A DNA stretch of 6,109 bases from Flavobacteriales bacterium UBA1958 (GTDB lineage Bacteria > Bacteroidota > Bacteroidia > Flavobacteriales_D > Sanyastnellaceae), in contig DDEI01000047.1 of the NCBI GenBank assembly GCA_002336675.1, positions 1-6,109 of the forward strand, read 5' to 3'. The notes beneath the pieces are model-generated. The model was not told the DNA's origin, did not search any database, and saw only the letters and a program-made list of their open reading frames with translations. The position numbers were made by a program, and so were the translations under genes. Position 1 is the stretch's first letter; each line of letters opens with the position of its first letter. Positions 1 through 6,109 of the stretch are shown one piece after another.

Positions 1-123
1 ATAGCAGCCATTTATACTGAAAGATCCGATTCTTATTATGCTTATGGCTCATCCTATATAGATGAAGCTCAAACGACAAACGGAAGACTAAATTTACTTA
101 CAACTTTAGGTTGGAGATTTTAA
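1..123 (+). CDS. C-terminal end of a probable outer-membrane beta-barrel protein (partial)
   Basis: An open frame enters from the left edge and runs 40 codons to the TAA at 121-123. The peptide is rich in Tyr, Ser and Thr and ends in Leu-Gly-Trp-Arg-Phe. A terminal Phe with hydrophobic or aromatic residues at alternate positions before it (Trp at -3, Leu at -5) is the usual last beta strand of outer-membrane barrels, recognised by the BAM insertion machinery. The reading frame is followed at once by a transcription terminator, which fits a true gene end. The family (TonB-dependent receptor, porin or another barrel) cannot be decided from this fragment, because the start and nearly all of the protein lie outside the window. 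The barrel call is inferred only from the C-terminal pattern. Confidence 0.6.
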   Translation: MAAIYTERSDSYYAYGSSYIDEAQTTNGRLNLLTTLGWRF

Positions 124-126
124 GTC

Positions 127-155
127 AAAAAAAAGCCTCTAAAAGAGGCTTTTTT
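127..155. terminator. Bidirectional Rho-independent terminator
   Basis: AGCCTCT at 134-140 pairs with AGAGGCT at 144-150 around a three-base AAA loop. An A run (127-134) precedes the stem and a T run (150-155) follows it, so the transcript has a U tract after the hairpin whichever strand is read. The element lies between two convergent genes: the barrel protein ending at 123 on + and the zinc-ribbon-family gene ending at 178 on minus. It probably serves both. Confidence 0.85.
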
Positions 156-177
156 ATTTCTTCACATAAAGTAAACT

Positions 178-966
178 CTACTTTTTTAATTCTTTAGTTA
201 ACGCTTTTTCCATCTTTTCTACCTGCTCTTCTGCTAGAACCTTATCCACCAAAATTCTACCACTGTGCTCGTCTACTATTAATTTCTTTCTAGCAGCTAC
301 GTCTAGTTGTTTCTGCGGCGGTATCTTAATAAACGAACCAGCAGAAGCTTCTCTATCTATAGAGACTACAGCTAATCCATTTTTCGAAGAATTTCTAATT
401 CGCTTGTAAGCTTTCAGCAATCTATCTTCAATATTTCCTTCAAGTACCTCTGATTTTTTTACCAGGTACTGCTCTTCTTTCTTAGTCTCCTCTATAATCT
501 CGTCTAACTCTCCCTTCTTAATATCTAAATCATTTTGCAGTTCAGAAAAGCTATCATCAGAATTCCCTATTACTTCCTCTTTCTGCTCCTTAGCCAGAGT
601 GTACTCTTTTATCCTTTTTTCAGACAATTGAATTTCTAACTGCTGGAATTCGATTTCTTTATTTAAAGAATCAAACTCTCTATTATTTCTAACCTTACTC
701 TGCTGCCCTTCATATTTCTTTATAGCAGTCTTAGCTTCTTCGATAATATTCTTTTTATCTGCTATCTGACCATCCAAACCTTCAATTTCAACTCTATACT
801 TATCTAATCTAGCATTCATTCCTGCTATTTCATCTTCTAAATCCTGCACTTCTAAAGGAAGCTCTCCTCTAACGATTCTTATTTGATCTATTCTAGAATC
901 TATGATCTGTAAATCATAAAGTGATCTTAGTTTTTCTTCTACTGTACCAGAATTCTTTTTTGACAT
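178..966 (-). CDS. Coiled-coil protein of the C4 zinc-ribbon family, zinc ligands lost
   Basis: A 262-residue protein of the family often annotated as 'C4-type zinc ribbon domain-containing protein'. Residues about 10-175 are charged, heptad-like sequence forming a long antiparallel coiled coil, including the family-typical RNNREFD segment near 93-99. Residues about 198-241 match the C-terminal ribbon, with the IPPQ motif (215-218) and the SGRILVD end (235-241). In the usual family pattern this ribbon holds two Cys-x2-Cys pairs; here the four positions are Ser208, Ser211, Asp232 and Ser235, so classical zinc binding is not expected. The frame is intact and the surrounding motif is conserved, which argues against decay. 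The ATG at 964-966 lies 3 nt after the stop of the NIF3 gene, so the two are almost certainly co-transcribed. The role is poorly known; proteins of this family have been proposed to act with nucleic acids or ribosomes. No signal peptide is seen, so it is probably cytoplasmic. Confidence 0.9.
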   Translation of the reverse strand: MSKKNSGTVEEKLRSLYDLQIIDSRIDQIRIVRGELPLEVQDLEDEIAGMNARLDKYRVEIEGLDGQIADKKNIIEEAKTAIKKYEGQQSKVRNNREFDSLNKEIEFQQLEIQLSEKRIKEYTLAKEQKEEVIGNSDDSFSELQNDLDIKKGELDEIIEETKKEEQYLVKKSEVLEGNIEDRLLKAYKRIRNSSKNGLAVVSIDREASAGSFIKIPPQKQLDVAARKKLIVDEHSGRILVDKVLAEEQVEKMEKALTKELKK

Positions 967-969
967 GCT

Positions 970-2061
970 TTAAAAATATTTTACGGGATTCGTGTTTATT
1001 TCCGTTAAATGGGCTGCAAATTTAGGAAATTTATCAATGAGAAATTCCTTAATTAAATCTATTGTAAACTGCTCACTCTCAAAGTGTCCAATATCAAATA
1101 TGGATATTTCACCTTCCGCATCGAAAAACTCATGGTATTTAAAGTCACTTGTAATGAAAACATCCGCTTTCGCAGCCATAGCATTTTTAAGCAAAAAACT
1201 TCCTGAGCCACCACAAACGGCCACCTTTTTTATCTCCTTTTTAAACGGAGTATACTTTATAACCCCAGTGTTAAATGTTAACGATACATAAGACAAAAAA
1301 TCATCTAAAGCGACAGGGGACTCAAGCTCTCCAATCATTCCACTCCCGACTTCCTGATCTTCATTTTTGATAGAATACACTTCGTGCGCTACTTCTTCAT
1401 AAGGATGGGCTGACTTCAAAGCATGGACGACCTCTTCTAGAACACTGTTCTTTACTAGCACTTCTATTCTTAACTCTTTAATAGAGCTCAGTTCACCTAA
1501 CTCTCCTTCTACAGGATTAGCTTCTCTCACGGGTTTAAATGTGCCTAAACCTCCTGAGGAATAGCTGCAGTAATCATAATTACCTATGGTACCCCCTCCC
1601 GCAGAAAAAACAGCATCTTTAACTCTATTCGCAGCTTTTTCAGGACAGAAAAAAACTAATTTATTTAGAAAACCTCGCTTCGCTGAAAGTATCCTCTTAT
1701 TCCTTAATCCTAGCTTATCTGCTATCTTCTCATTTACCCCTCTCCTCACATTATCCAAATTCGTATGAATGGCATAAAGCGCGATATCATTCTTGATAGC
1801 CTTCATTACCGTTCTTTCTACATAGTTTTTTCCTGTGAATGTTTTTAGGCCCTTGAACACGACGGGATGATGAGCTATAACCAGATTAGCGCCTTTTCTT
1901 ATAGCCTCATCCACCACATCTTCTGTGGAGTCTAAACATATTATAGCTCCTGTCACCTCCATAGATAAATCTCCAACGATTAGGCCTGAGTTGTCATATG
2001 ATTCTTGATAAATCATAGGAGCTATTGATTCAAGAGTAGATGTGATTTCGTGCAGTTTCAT
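970..2061 (-). CDS. NIF3-like dinuclear metal centre protein (YbgI/YqfO family)
   Basis: A full-length 363-residue NIF3-family protein, often labelled 'GTP cyclohydrolase 1 type 2/Nif3'. These proteins form toroidal hexamers with a two-metal site in each subunit; their physiological substrate is unsettled. All expected metal ligands are visible: His64-His65 in IAHHPVVFKG, Asp103 in HTNLD, and His326 and Glu330 in GHFESE. Residues about 125-235 form the CutA1/PII-like insertion that marks the long (about 365-residue) version; short forms such as E. coli YbgI lack it. The segment AVCGGSGSFL (281-290) is the conserved glycine-rich strand of the second NIF3 half. The ATG at 2059-2061 gives the standard N-terminus (MKLHEI followed by the YDNSGL motif). 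It is the first gene of a two-gene minus-strand unit and is divergent from lpxK. The GTP cyclohydrolase label in databases is not supported by anything seen here. Confidence 0.93.
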   Translation of the reverse strand: MKLHEITSTLESIAPMIYQESYDNSGLIVGDLSMEVTGAIICLDSTEDVVDEAIRKGANLVIAHHPVVFKGLKTFTGKNYVERTVMKAIKNDIALYAIHTNLDNVRRGVNEKIADKLGLRNKRILSAKRGFLNKLVFFCPEKAANRVKDAVFSAGGGTIGNYDYCSYSSGGLGTFKPVREANPVEGELGELSSIKELRIEVLVKNSVLEEVVHALKSAHPYEEVAHEVYSIKNEDQEVGSGMIGELESPVALDDFLSYVSLTFNTGVIKYTPFKKEIKKVAVCGGSGSFLLKNAMAAKADVFITSDFKYHEFFDAEGEISIFDIGHFESEQFTIDLIKEFLIDKFPKFAAHLTEINTNPVKYF

Positions 2062-2134
2062 ATTGAAAAAAAATTATTCACGACAAAGTAAGAAAGAAAC
2101 TTCCTTTAACGGGCTAATTATTTACTTTTAACCT
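2062..2134. promoter_or_regulatory. Divergent intergenic promoter region between the NIF3 gene and lpxK
   Basis: These 73 bp must hold the start signals for both diverging units. On the minus strand TTACTTTG (2084-2091) is a one-mismatch match to the Bacteroidota -7 box TAnnTTTG, and would place a start about 16 nt before the NIF3 ATG. On the + strand TACTTTTA (2123-2130) is also one mismatch away, and would place transcription start almost at the lpxK GTG. No convincing TTG -33 element accompanies either box. An eight-base A/T run lies at 2066-2073. The location is well supported by gene orientation; the individual boxes are weak. Confidence 0.4.
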
Positions 2135-3148
2135 GTGTTATTTTTCATAAAAAAACTCCTTCTTCCTGCAGCATTTATCTACAGTTTAATTCTTAAGCTG
2201 AGGCATTATCTATTTAACTCAGGAATAATAAAATCCTGCAAATTCGAAACCCCTATTATCGGGATTGGGAATTTATCATTTGGAGGGACCGGAAAATCAC
2301 CCCTAGTAATCTACTTAACAAAACTACTCCAATCTAAAGGAAAGACAGTGGCTATAGTCTCTAGGGGTTATGGAAGAAAGACTAAAGGAGTAGTGCACTG
2401 CAACGCTAATCACACTGCAATAGAAATAGGTGACGAACCGAGAATGTACCTTTCAGAATTAAATAACACCCACATAGTGGTAGCCGAACGAAGAAAAGAG
2501 GGGATACAGTTGCTGCTGCAATCAGATGATAAACCAGATGTAATCCTTCTAGACGACTGCTTCCAGCACAGGTATGTAACACCTTCAGTTCTCCTGTTAC
2601 TGACCACGGAGAAAAAACCATATTGGAAAGATTTCTTAGTTCCTGCTGGATATTTACGAGATATAAAAAGCGCAGCTTCTCGAGCTGATGCTTTGGTCAT
2701 TACTAAGATTACAGATAATTATAATGCGCTGCAAAAACCAAAAGAGTGGGCCTCTAGACCTACTTTTAGTTCTAAAATAGTTTACGGAAATCCAACTAAT
2801 GAGTATGGTCAGGACATAAACTCTAATGAAGCCATAAGCTTCACAGGTCTGGCTAACAGCGTCTTATTCGAGAATCATCTCAAAGAAAATTATTCTTTGA
2901 AAAAGAATTTCAAATTCGCAGACCATCATTACTTCACTGATGCGGAATTAGAGAACATTATTCAATTTGGTAAAGACACCTTGAATCAACCTAAATACCT
3001 TACGACACTCAAAGACTTCTATAGACTGAGCGATAATCAGAAAAGTTTATTTGGTCAAAATCTGTTCACAATAAAAATAAGCACCCCTATTTTAGAGGAA
3101 AAAGAATTAATTCAATTCCTAACCAATAAAAATATCCTAAAGGTTTAG
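2135..3148 (+). CDS. lpxK: Tetraacyldisaccharide 4'-kinase LpxK
   Basis: LpxK uses ATP to phosphorylate the 4' position of tetraacyldisaccharide-1-phosphate, making lipid IVA on the cytoplasmic face of the inner membrane. The 337 residues match the usual family length. Residues about 3-20 form the hydrophobic N-terminal membrane-associating helix. The P-loop GGTGKS (50-55) sits in the LpxK-typical GNLSFGGTGKSP context, followed by SRGYGRKTKG (76-85), GDEP (99-102, including the expected catalytic Asp), the DDCFQHR box (140-146) and ADHHYF (262-267), which carries the family's catalytic-site His. The start is the GTG at 2135: an in-frame TAA lies at 2129-2131 and no other ATG, GTG or TTG follows before the conserved N-terminal helix. 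It is the first gene of a + strand cluster containing another lipid A gene, and is divergent from NIF3. Confidence 0.95.
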   Translation: MLFFIKKLLLPAAFIYSLILKLRHYLFNSGIIKSCKFETPIIGIGNLSFGGTGKSPLVIYLTKLLQSKGKTVAIVSRGYGRKTKGVVHCNANHTAIEIGDEPRMYLSELNNTHIVVAERRKEGIQLLLQSDDKPDVILLDDCFQHRYVTPSVLLLLTTEKKPYWKDFLVPAGYLRDIKSAASRADALVITKITDNYNALQKPKEWASRPTFSSKIVYGNPTNEYGQDINSNEAISFTGLANSVLFENHLKENYSLKKNFKFADHHYFTDAELENIIQFGKDTLNQPKYLTTLKDFYRLSDNQKSLFGQNLFTIKISTPILEEKELIQFLTNKNILKV

Positions 3149-3149
3149 G

Positions 3150-3157
3150 TATCTTTG
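3150..3157 (+). promoter_or_regulatory. Candidate internal -7 promoter box ahead of the redoxin lipoprotein gene
   Basis: TATCTTTG is an exact match to TAnnTTTG, the -7 consensus of housekeeping promoters in Bacteroidota. It begins 2 nt after the lpxK stop codon and would start transcription near 3162-3165, about 15 nt before the ATG at 3179. No TTG is seen at the -33 distance, so the promoter may be partial or weak. If real, the redoxin and lpxH genes can be transcribed separately from lpxK. Confidence 0.4.
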
Positions 3158-3178
3158 CTAACAATCGAAATAATATTC

Positions 3179-4330
3179 ATGAAAAATATTTTAGTTTTAG
3201 CCGCAATATCATCACTGCTATTAGCTTCAGGATGTTCATCACAAAACACTATTGACCCGAACTCTTCTAGAACAGTTATATCTGGAAAGATAGAAGGCGG
3301 TGATGGCGAGATGTTATTTATCAATAAGATCAATAGGCGTAAAATCGGTGAGATTTTCGATACCATCATGATTAGAGAAGGAGGAGTTTTTAGCCATAAG
3401 TTAAACCAACCTCTGAAAATGGATTATTACGTGCTTACTAATAACAAGAGAAATCAAGTTTTTCTTATTACAGATAGCACAGAGAATGTTACTCTCAATG
3501 CTAATTACAACGCATTAAATAAGCCTTCAGAAATCACAGGAAGTCCAAACACATCTGTTTATCATGAATTATTCGATATAGTTTCTACGCACAAAAAAAA
3601 TGTATTAGGTATAGAAAATAAAATCAAAAAAGCCAAGAAGCTAGAAGAAAAACTAGTCTTAGGTAAAGAGAAACAAACGATTAAAAAGCAGTTCAATTCT
3701 GACCTTAATGGTTATATCAAAGGAAACAGCTCCTCACCAGGAATAGCCGCTTTTTTCGATGCGTTAGACTTCACCACTGAAATTGAGCTCTCAAGCACTA
3801 TAATAAACAATCTTGCTAAGACAGTACCCTATTCTAATTATTACAAAGCCCGTGAGGCATCTGTAAAAGACTTCTACCAGAGGAATAGGTCAATCGCTCA
3901 AAGCTCTGATATAGGTAAAGTAGCTCCGAATATTGAGTTAAATGATCCTGACGGTGTCAAAAAAACTCTCAACGAACTTAGAGGGAAAATCGTACTTATC
4001 GATTTTTGGGCCTCATGGTGTGGACCATGTAGAAGAGAAAACCCAAATGTAGTTAGCGCCTATAACAAATATAATGACGCCGGATTCGAAGTGTTCTCAG
4101 TGTCATTAGATAGTGACCGTTCTAAATGGCTTGCGGCCATAGAAAAAGATGGGTTAGTTTGGGATTATCATGTTAGCGATCTCAAAAAATGGGCTACTCC
4201 CTATAAAAACATCTATAAATTCAGTGGCATTCCACACACCGTTTTAGTAGATAGAGATGGCAATATCATTCAGACTAAAATTAGAGGTGGCGCTTTAGAA
4301 GATAAGCTCGAATCTATTTTTGGTTATTAA
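3179..4330 (+). CDS. DUF4369-redoxin lipoprotein (TlpA/ResA-like thiol-disulfide oxidoreductase)
   Basis: A 383-residue predicted lipoprotein. It has a type II signal peptide: Lys2, a hydrophobic core and the lipobox LASGC with lipidated Cys19. Residues about 33-120 are a DUF4369-like beta-rich domain (ISGKIEGG, then the VFLITDS strand), 140-175 are lysine-rich and helical, and about 245-383 form a thioredoxin fold of the AhpC-TSA/TlpA type with the active site WCGPC (Trp280, Cys281, Cys284) and the cis-proline in GIPHT (Pro352). It should act outside the cytoplasm, probably reducing disulfides. Substrates are unknown; ResA/TlpA relatives serve cytochrome c or general periplasmic thiol maintenance. 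The ATG at 3179 is preferred over an in-frame TTG at 3155, because it starts the signal peptide directly and the TTG lies within a promoter-like box. No acidic run follows the lipidated Cys, so surface export is not indicated. The 3' end overlaps the next gene. Confidence 0.92.
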   Translation: MKNILVLAAISSLLLASGCSSQNTIDPNSSRTVISGKIEGGDGEMLFINKINRRKIGEIFDTIMIREGGVFSHKLNQPLKMDYYVLTNNKRNQVFLITDSTENVTLNANYNALNKPSEITGSPNTSVYHELFDIVSTHKKNVLGIENKIKKAKKLEEKLVLGKEKQTIKKQFNSDLNGYIKGNSSSPGIAAFFDALDFTTEIELSSTIINNLAKTVPYSNYYKAREASVKDFYQRNRSIAQSSDIGKVAPNIELNDPDGVKKTLNELRGKIVLIDFWASWCGPCRRENPNVVSAYNKYNDAGFEVFSVSLDSDRSKWLAAIEKDGLVWDYHVSDLKKWATPYKNIYKFSGIPHTVLVDRDGNIIQTKIRGGALEDKLESIFGY

Positions 4331-5093
4331 TCGATTTCTGAAATTGAAAGATAAAATCTATTTTGCTTCTGACTTTCATTTAGGTGCTCCCACCTATGAG
4401 AAGAGTCTTGTTAGAGAAAAATTAATAGTTCAGTGGCTAAATGACATTAGTGCTGATGCTTCGGAGATATTCCTAGTTGGTGATATTTTTGATTTCTGGT
4501 TTGAATATAAACAAGCCATTCCTAGAGGATTTACGCGGATTTTAGGGAAATTAGCTGAGCTCTCAGACAGTGGTATTAAAATTCATCTATTTACTGGAAA
4601 TCACGATATGTGGATATTTGACTATCTACCTCATGAAATAAATGCAATCCTCTACAGAGAACCTATCTCAATAAAAAGACAAGGTTTAGATCTTTATATT
4701 GGACATGGAGATGGTCTAGGCCCTGGAGATTATGGCTATAAATTTATAAAACGTGTATTCTCAAATACATTATGTCAGTGGATGTTTGCAAGGCTGCACC
4801 CTAACTTTGGCATAGGACTAGCTAATTATTTAAGCAGAAGTAGTAGAGCTAAAACTGGAGACTCAGAATCTTCATCCCTAGGTGACAATGAAGAATGGCT
4901 CGCTCTATATTCGAAGGAAATTTTAAAGGTTAAACACTACGACATATTCATCTTTGGCCATAGACATTTACCACTAGAAATAGCTCTAAATGAAAAGTCG
5001 ACCTATTTCAACTTAGGAGATTGGATTAACTATTACAGCTACGGAGAGTTACATGACGGGAAATTCCATTTGAAATATTACAATGAGTCATGA
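4320..5093 (+). CDS. lpxH: UDP-2,3-diacylglucosamine diphosphatase, LpxH family
   Basis: A calcineurin-like metallophosphoesterase of the LpxH family, which hydrolyses UDP-2,3-diacylglucosamine to lipid X and UMP at the inner membrane in lipid A synthesis. All five signature blocks are present (numbering from the TTG at 4320): DFH (18-20), GDIFD (54-58), GNHD (93-96), GHGD (128-131) and GHRH (213-216). The length, about 250-257 residues, fits the family. The start is unusual. After the in-frame TAG at 4296-4298 there is no ATG or GTG before the conserved KIYFASDFH strand, so initiation must use TTG at 4320 (overlapping the redoxin gene by 11 nt), CTG at 4338 or TTG at 4344 (249 residues, the best fit to homologues as I recall them). 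Translational coupling to the upstream stop at 4328-4330 is likely. LpxK upstream supports a lipid A role, though some family members in Bacteroidota are only annotated as phosphoesterases. The 3' end overlaps gap on the opposite strand by 16 bp. Confidence 0.88.
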   Translation: MVINRFLKLKDKIYFASDFHLGAPTYEKSLVREKLIVQWLNDISADASEIFLVGDIFDFWFEYKQAIPRGFTRILGKLAELSDSGIKIHLFTGNHDMWIFDYLPHEINAILYREPISIKRQGLDLYIGHGDGLGPGDYGYKFIKRVFSNTLCQWMFARLHPNFGIGLANYLSRSSRAKTGDSESSSLGDNEEWLALYSKEILKVKHYDIFIFGHRHLPLEIALNEKSTYFNLGDWINYYSYGELHDGKFHLKYYNES

Positions 5094-6070
5094 AAGTCTA
5101 AAAGGTCTATTAGCCGATTTGAATAACCAATCTCATTGTCATACCAGCCTACTACCTTGAGCATATTTCCAACAACTGAAGTAAGACCAGAATCAAAGAC
5201 ACACGAATGTGGATTTCCTATGATGTCTGATGAAACTAATGGATCAGTTGAGAATTGGATAAACCCCTTAAAATCATTCTCAGAAGAGAGTTTAACCAAT
5301 TGGTTTATCTCTTCTACCGATGGCGGATTATTAATAGTAAAGGTTATATCGGTAAGCGAGCCATCTGGCACGGGAACTCTTATTCCACAACCTCCTAACT
5401 TATCTGCTAATTCTGGAAATATTCGAGTCAATGCCTTAGCCGCTCCAGTGGTAGTAGGGATTATTGACTGGACCGCTCCTCTTGCTCTTCTTAAGTCCTT
5501 GTGAGGAGCGTCATGTAGATTCTGGTCTGCAGTATAAGAGTGCACTGTAGTTATAAAACAACTGTCCAATTTATAATTTTCCGACACTATTTTTATGAGA
5601 TGAGCAGCGCTATTCGCAGTACAAGAGGCGTTAGAGAATATTTCATCTTCTTTTGACAGCAAGTGCTCATTTACTCCCATCACTATCATTTTCATGGACT
5701 CGTCTGCAGGAGGCACTGTCAATATAACCTTATCTGCTCCGTTTTTAATGTGATGATCTAAATCGGCCTTTATCTTATACTTTCCAGTAGCCTCAATTAC
5801 GACATCTACATTATCCCATGATATTTTCGAAATATCAGAACATTTAGAATAAGTAACCTCTTGGTTTTCAATAAGAAATAAATCATCCTGAACATAAGCC
5901 AATGATTTATCGAACTTACCATGAATACTATCATACTTTACTAAATGTAAAAGTGTCTTTAACGGATGTATATCATTTACATGAACTATTTCTAAATCAT
6001 CTCTTTCAGAAATCAATCGAAATAATGTTCTCCCTATTCTGCCAAATCCATTAATCCCTATTCTAATCAT
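5078..6070 (-). CDS. gap: Type I glyceraldehyde-3-phosphate dehydrogenase
   Basis: Phosphorylating GAPDH of the cytosol, interconverting glyceraldehyde-3-phosphate and 1,3-bisphosphoglycerate. The 330 residues give a full-length enzyme. The Rossmann glycine motif INGFGRIGR is at 6-14 and Asp33 follows the second strand, as in NAD-specific enzymes. The catalytic Cys150 lies in SNASCTANS and His177 in TTVHSYTADQ; PTTTGAAK (205-212), Arg231 in GIRVPVPDGSL, and the C-terminal WYDNEIGYSNR are all conserved. Pro189 in DAPHKDLRRAR also points to NAD rather than NADP. In the active-site loop the usual Cys-Thr-Thr-Asn-Cys reads Cys-Thr-Ala-Asn-Ser; the catalytic residues remain. The ATG at 6068-6070 begins the standard MIRIGINGFG end. 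Many Bacteroidota carry more than one gap gene, so whether this one serves glycolysis or gluconeogenesis cannot be told here. Confidence 0.96.
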   Translation of the reverse strand: MIRIGINGFGRIGRTLFRLISERDDLEIVHVNDIHPLKTLLHLVKYDSIHGKFDKSLAYVQDDLFLIENQEVTYSKCSDISKISWDNVDVVIEATGKYKIKADLDHHIKNGADKVILTVPPADESMKMIVMGVNEHLLSKEDEIFSNASCTANSAAHLIKIVSENYKLDSCFITTVHSYTADQNLHDAPHKDLRRARGAVQSIIPTTTGAAKALTRIFPELADKLGGCGIRVPVPDGSLTDITFTINNPPSVEEINQLVKLSSENDFKGFIQFSTDPLVSSDIIGNPHSCVFDSGLTSVVGNMLKVVGWYDNEIGYSNRLIDLLDFHDSL

Positions 6071-6086
6071 AATAAATTTTTAGTCC

Positions 6087-6109
6087 AAAAAAAAGCCGTT
6101 AGATTGTAT
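6087..6109 (-). terminator. Probable terminator of an upstream minus-strand gene (cut by the window edge)
   Basis: Read on the minus strand, CTAACGGC (6095-6102) runs directly into eight T residues (6087-6094), the look of the 3' arm and U tract of a Rho-independent terminator. The matching GCCGTTAG arm would have to lie beyond position 6109 and is not visible. If so, a minus-strand gene ends just upstream of gap, and gap needs its own promoter within or close to these bases. Confidence 0.4.

Noticed and set aside
178..966. Zinc-ribbon-family gene as a pseudogene because of the missing cysteines
   Set aside because: The frame is complete, the length is normal and all flanking ribbon residues remain conserved.
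992..1291. Open frame of 99 codons on + inside the NIF3 gene
   Set aside because: It lies wholly antisense to a clearly conserved protein and its translation shows no domain or motif.
1586..1768. Open frame of 60 codons on + inside the NIF3 gene
   Set aside because: Antisense shadow of the CutA1-like insert; no recognisable features.
2406..2700. Two overlapping open frames on the minus strand inside lpxK
   Set aside because: Both are antisense to conserved LpxK motifs (DDCFQHR region); codon shadows.
3155..3178. TTG at 3155 as start of the redoxin lipoprotein
   Set aside because: It would add eight residues before the signal peptide and falls inside the TATCTTTG promoter-like box; the ATG at 3179 fits the lipoprotein signal directly.
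3145..3369. Open frame of 74 codons on minus across the redoxin start
   Set aside because: Antisense to the signal peptide and DUF4369 region, with no motif of its own.
5136..5504. Open frame of 122 codons on + inside gap
   Set aside because: Antisense to the conserved C-terminal half of GAPDH; low-complexity shadow translation.
1..6109. Mobile element, CRISPR array, tRNA/rRNA or toxin-antitoxin/defence system
   Set aside because: No direct repeats, inverted-repeat ends, transposase motifs, tRNA-like folds or small paired genes were seen; coding sequence of known families fills nearly all of the window.

Overview
This window is chromosomal DNA from a member of the Bacteroidota, most likely of the Flavobacteriales. 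The reasons are AT-rich sequence, lack of clear Shine-Dalgarno sites, a DUF4369-plus-redoxin lipoprotein (a fusion typical of this phylum), the neighbourhood of a NIF3-family gene and a zinc-ribbon-family gene next to lpxK, and a TAnnTTTG-type -7 promoter box. Assignment below phylum level is inference.

Layout. (1) At 1-123 lies the last 40 codons of an outer-membrane-type protein on the + strand. It is followed by a hairpin with A and T tracts on its two sides, which can terminate transcription from both directions. (2) At 178-2061, on the minus strand, a NIF3-like dinuclear-metal protein gene is followed after 3 nt by a coiled-coil protein of the C4 zinc-ribbon family, in which all four zinc-ligand cysteines are replaced. 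(3) A 73-bp divergent gap (2062-2134) separates this pair from a + strand cluster: lpxK, a TlpA/ResA-like redoxin lipoprotein, and an LpxH-like phosphoesterase. (4) At 5078-6070, on the minus strand, is a type I glyceraldehyde-3-phosphate dehydrogenase whose 3' end overlaps the lpxH 3' end by 16 bp. The last bases of the window look like one arm of a further terminator.

How the genes relate. LpxH (pyrophosphate cleavage of UDP-2,3-diacylglucosamine to lipid X) and LpxK (4'-phosphorylation of the disaccharide) are two steps of the Raetz lipid A pathway. They flank a lipoprotein that probably works in periplasmic thiol chemistry. NIF3 and the zinc-ribbon-family protein are a conserved but poorly understood pair. 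GAPDH is central glycolysis or gluconeogenesis and has no obvious link to the rest.

Nearly the whole window is explained by housekeeping genes; I see no mobile element, CRISPR array, RNA gene or defence system. There is no gene-free stretch longer than 300 bases. The most notable points are the cysteine-free zinc ribbon, a consensus-like internal promoter box ahead of the redoxin gene, and the ATG-less, overlapping lpxH start.
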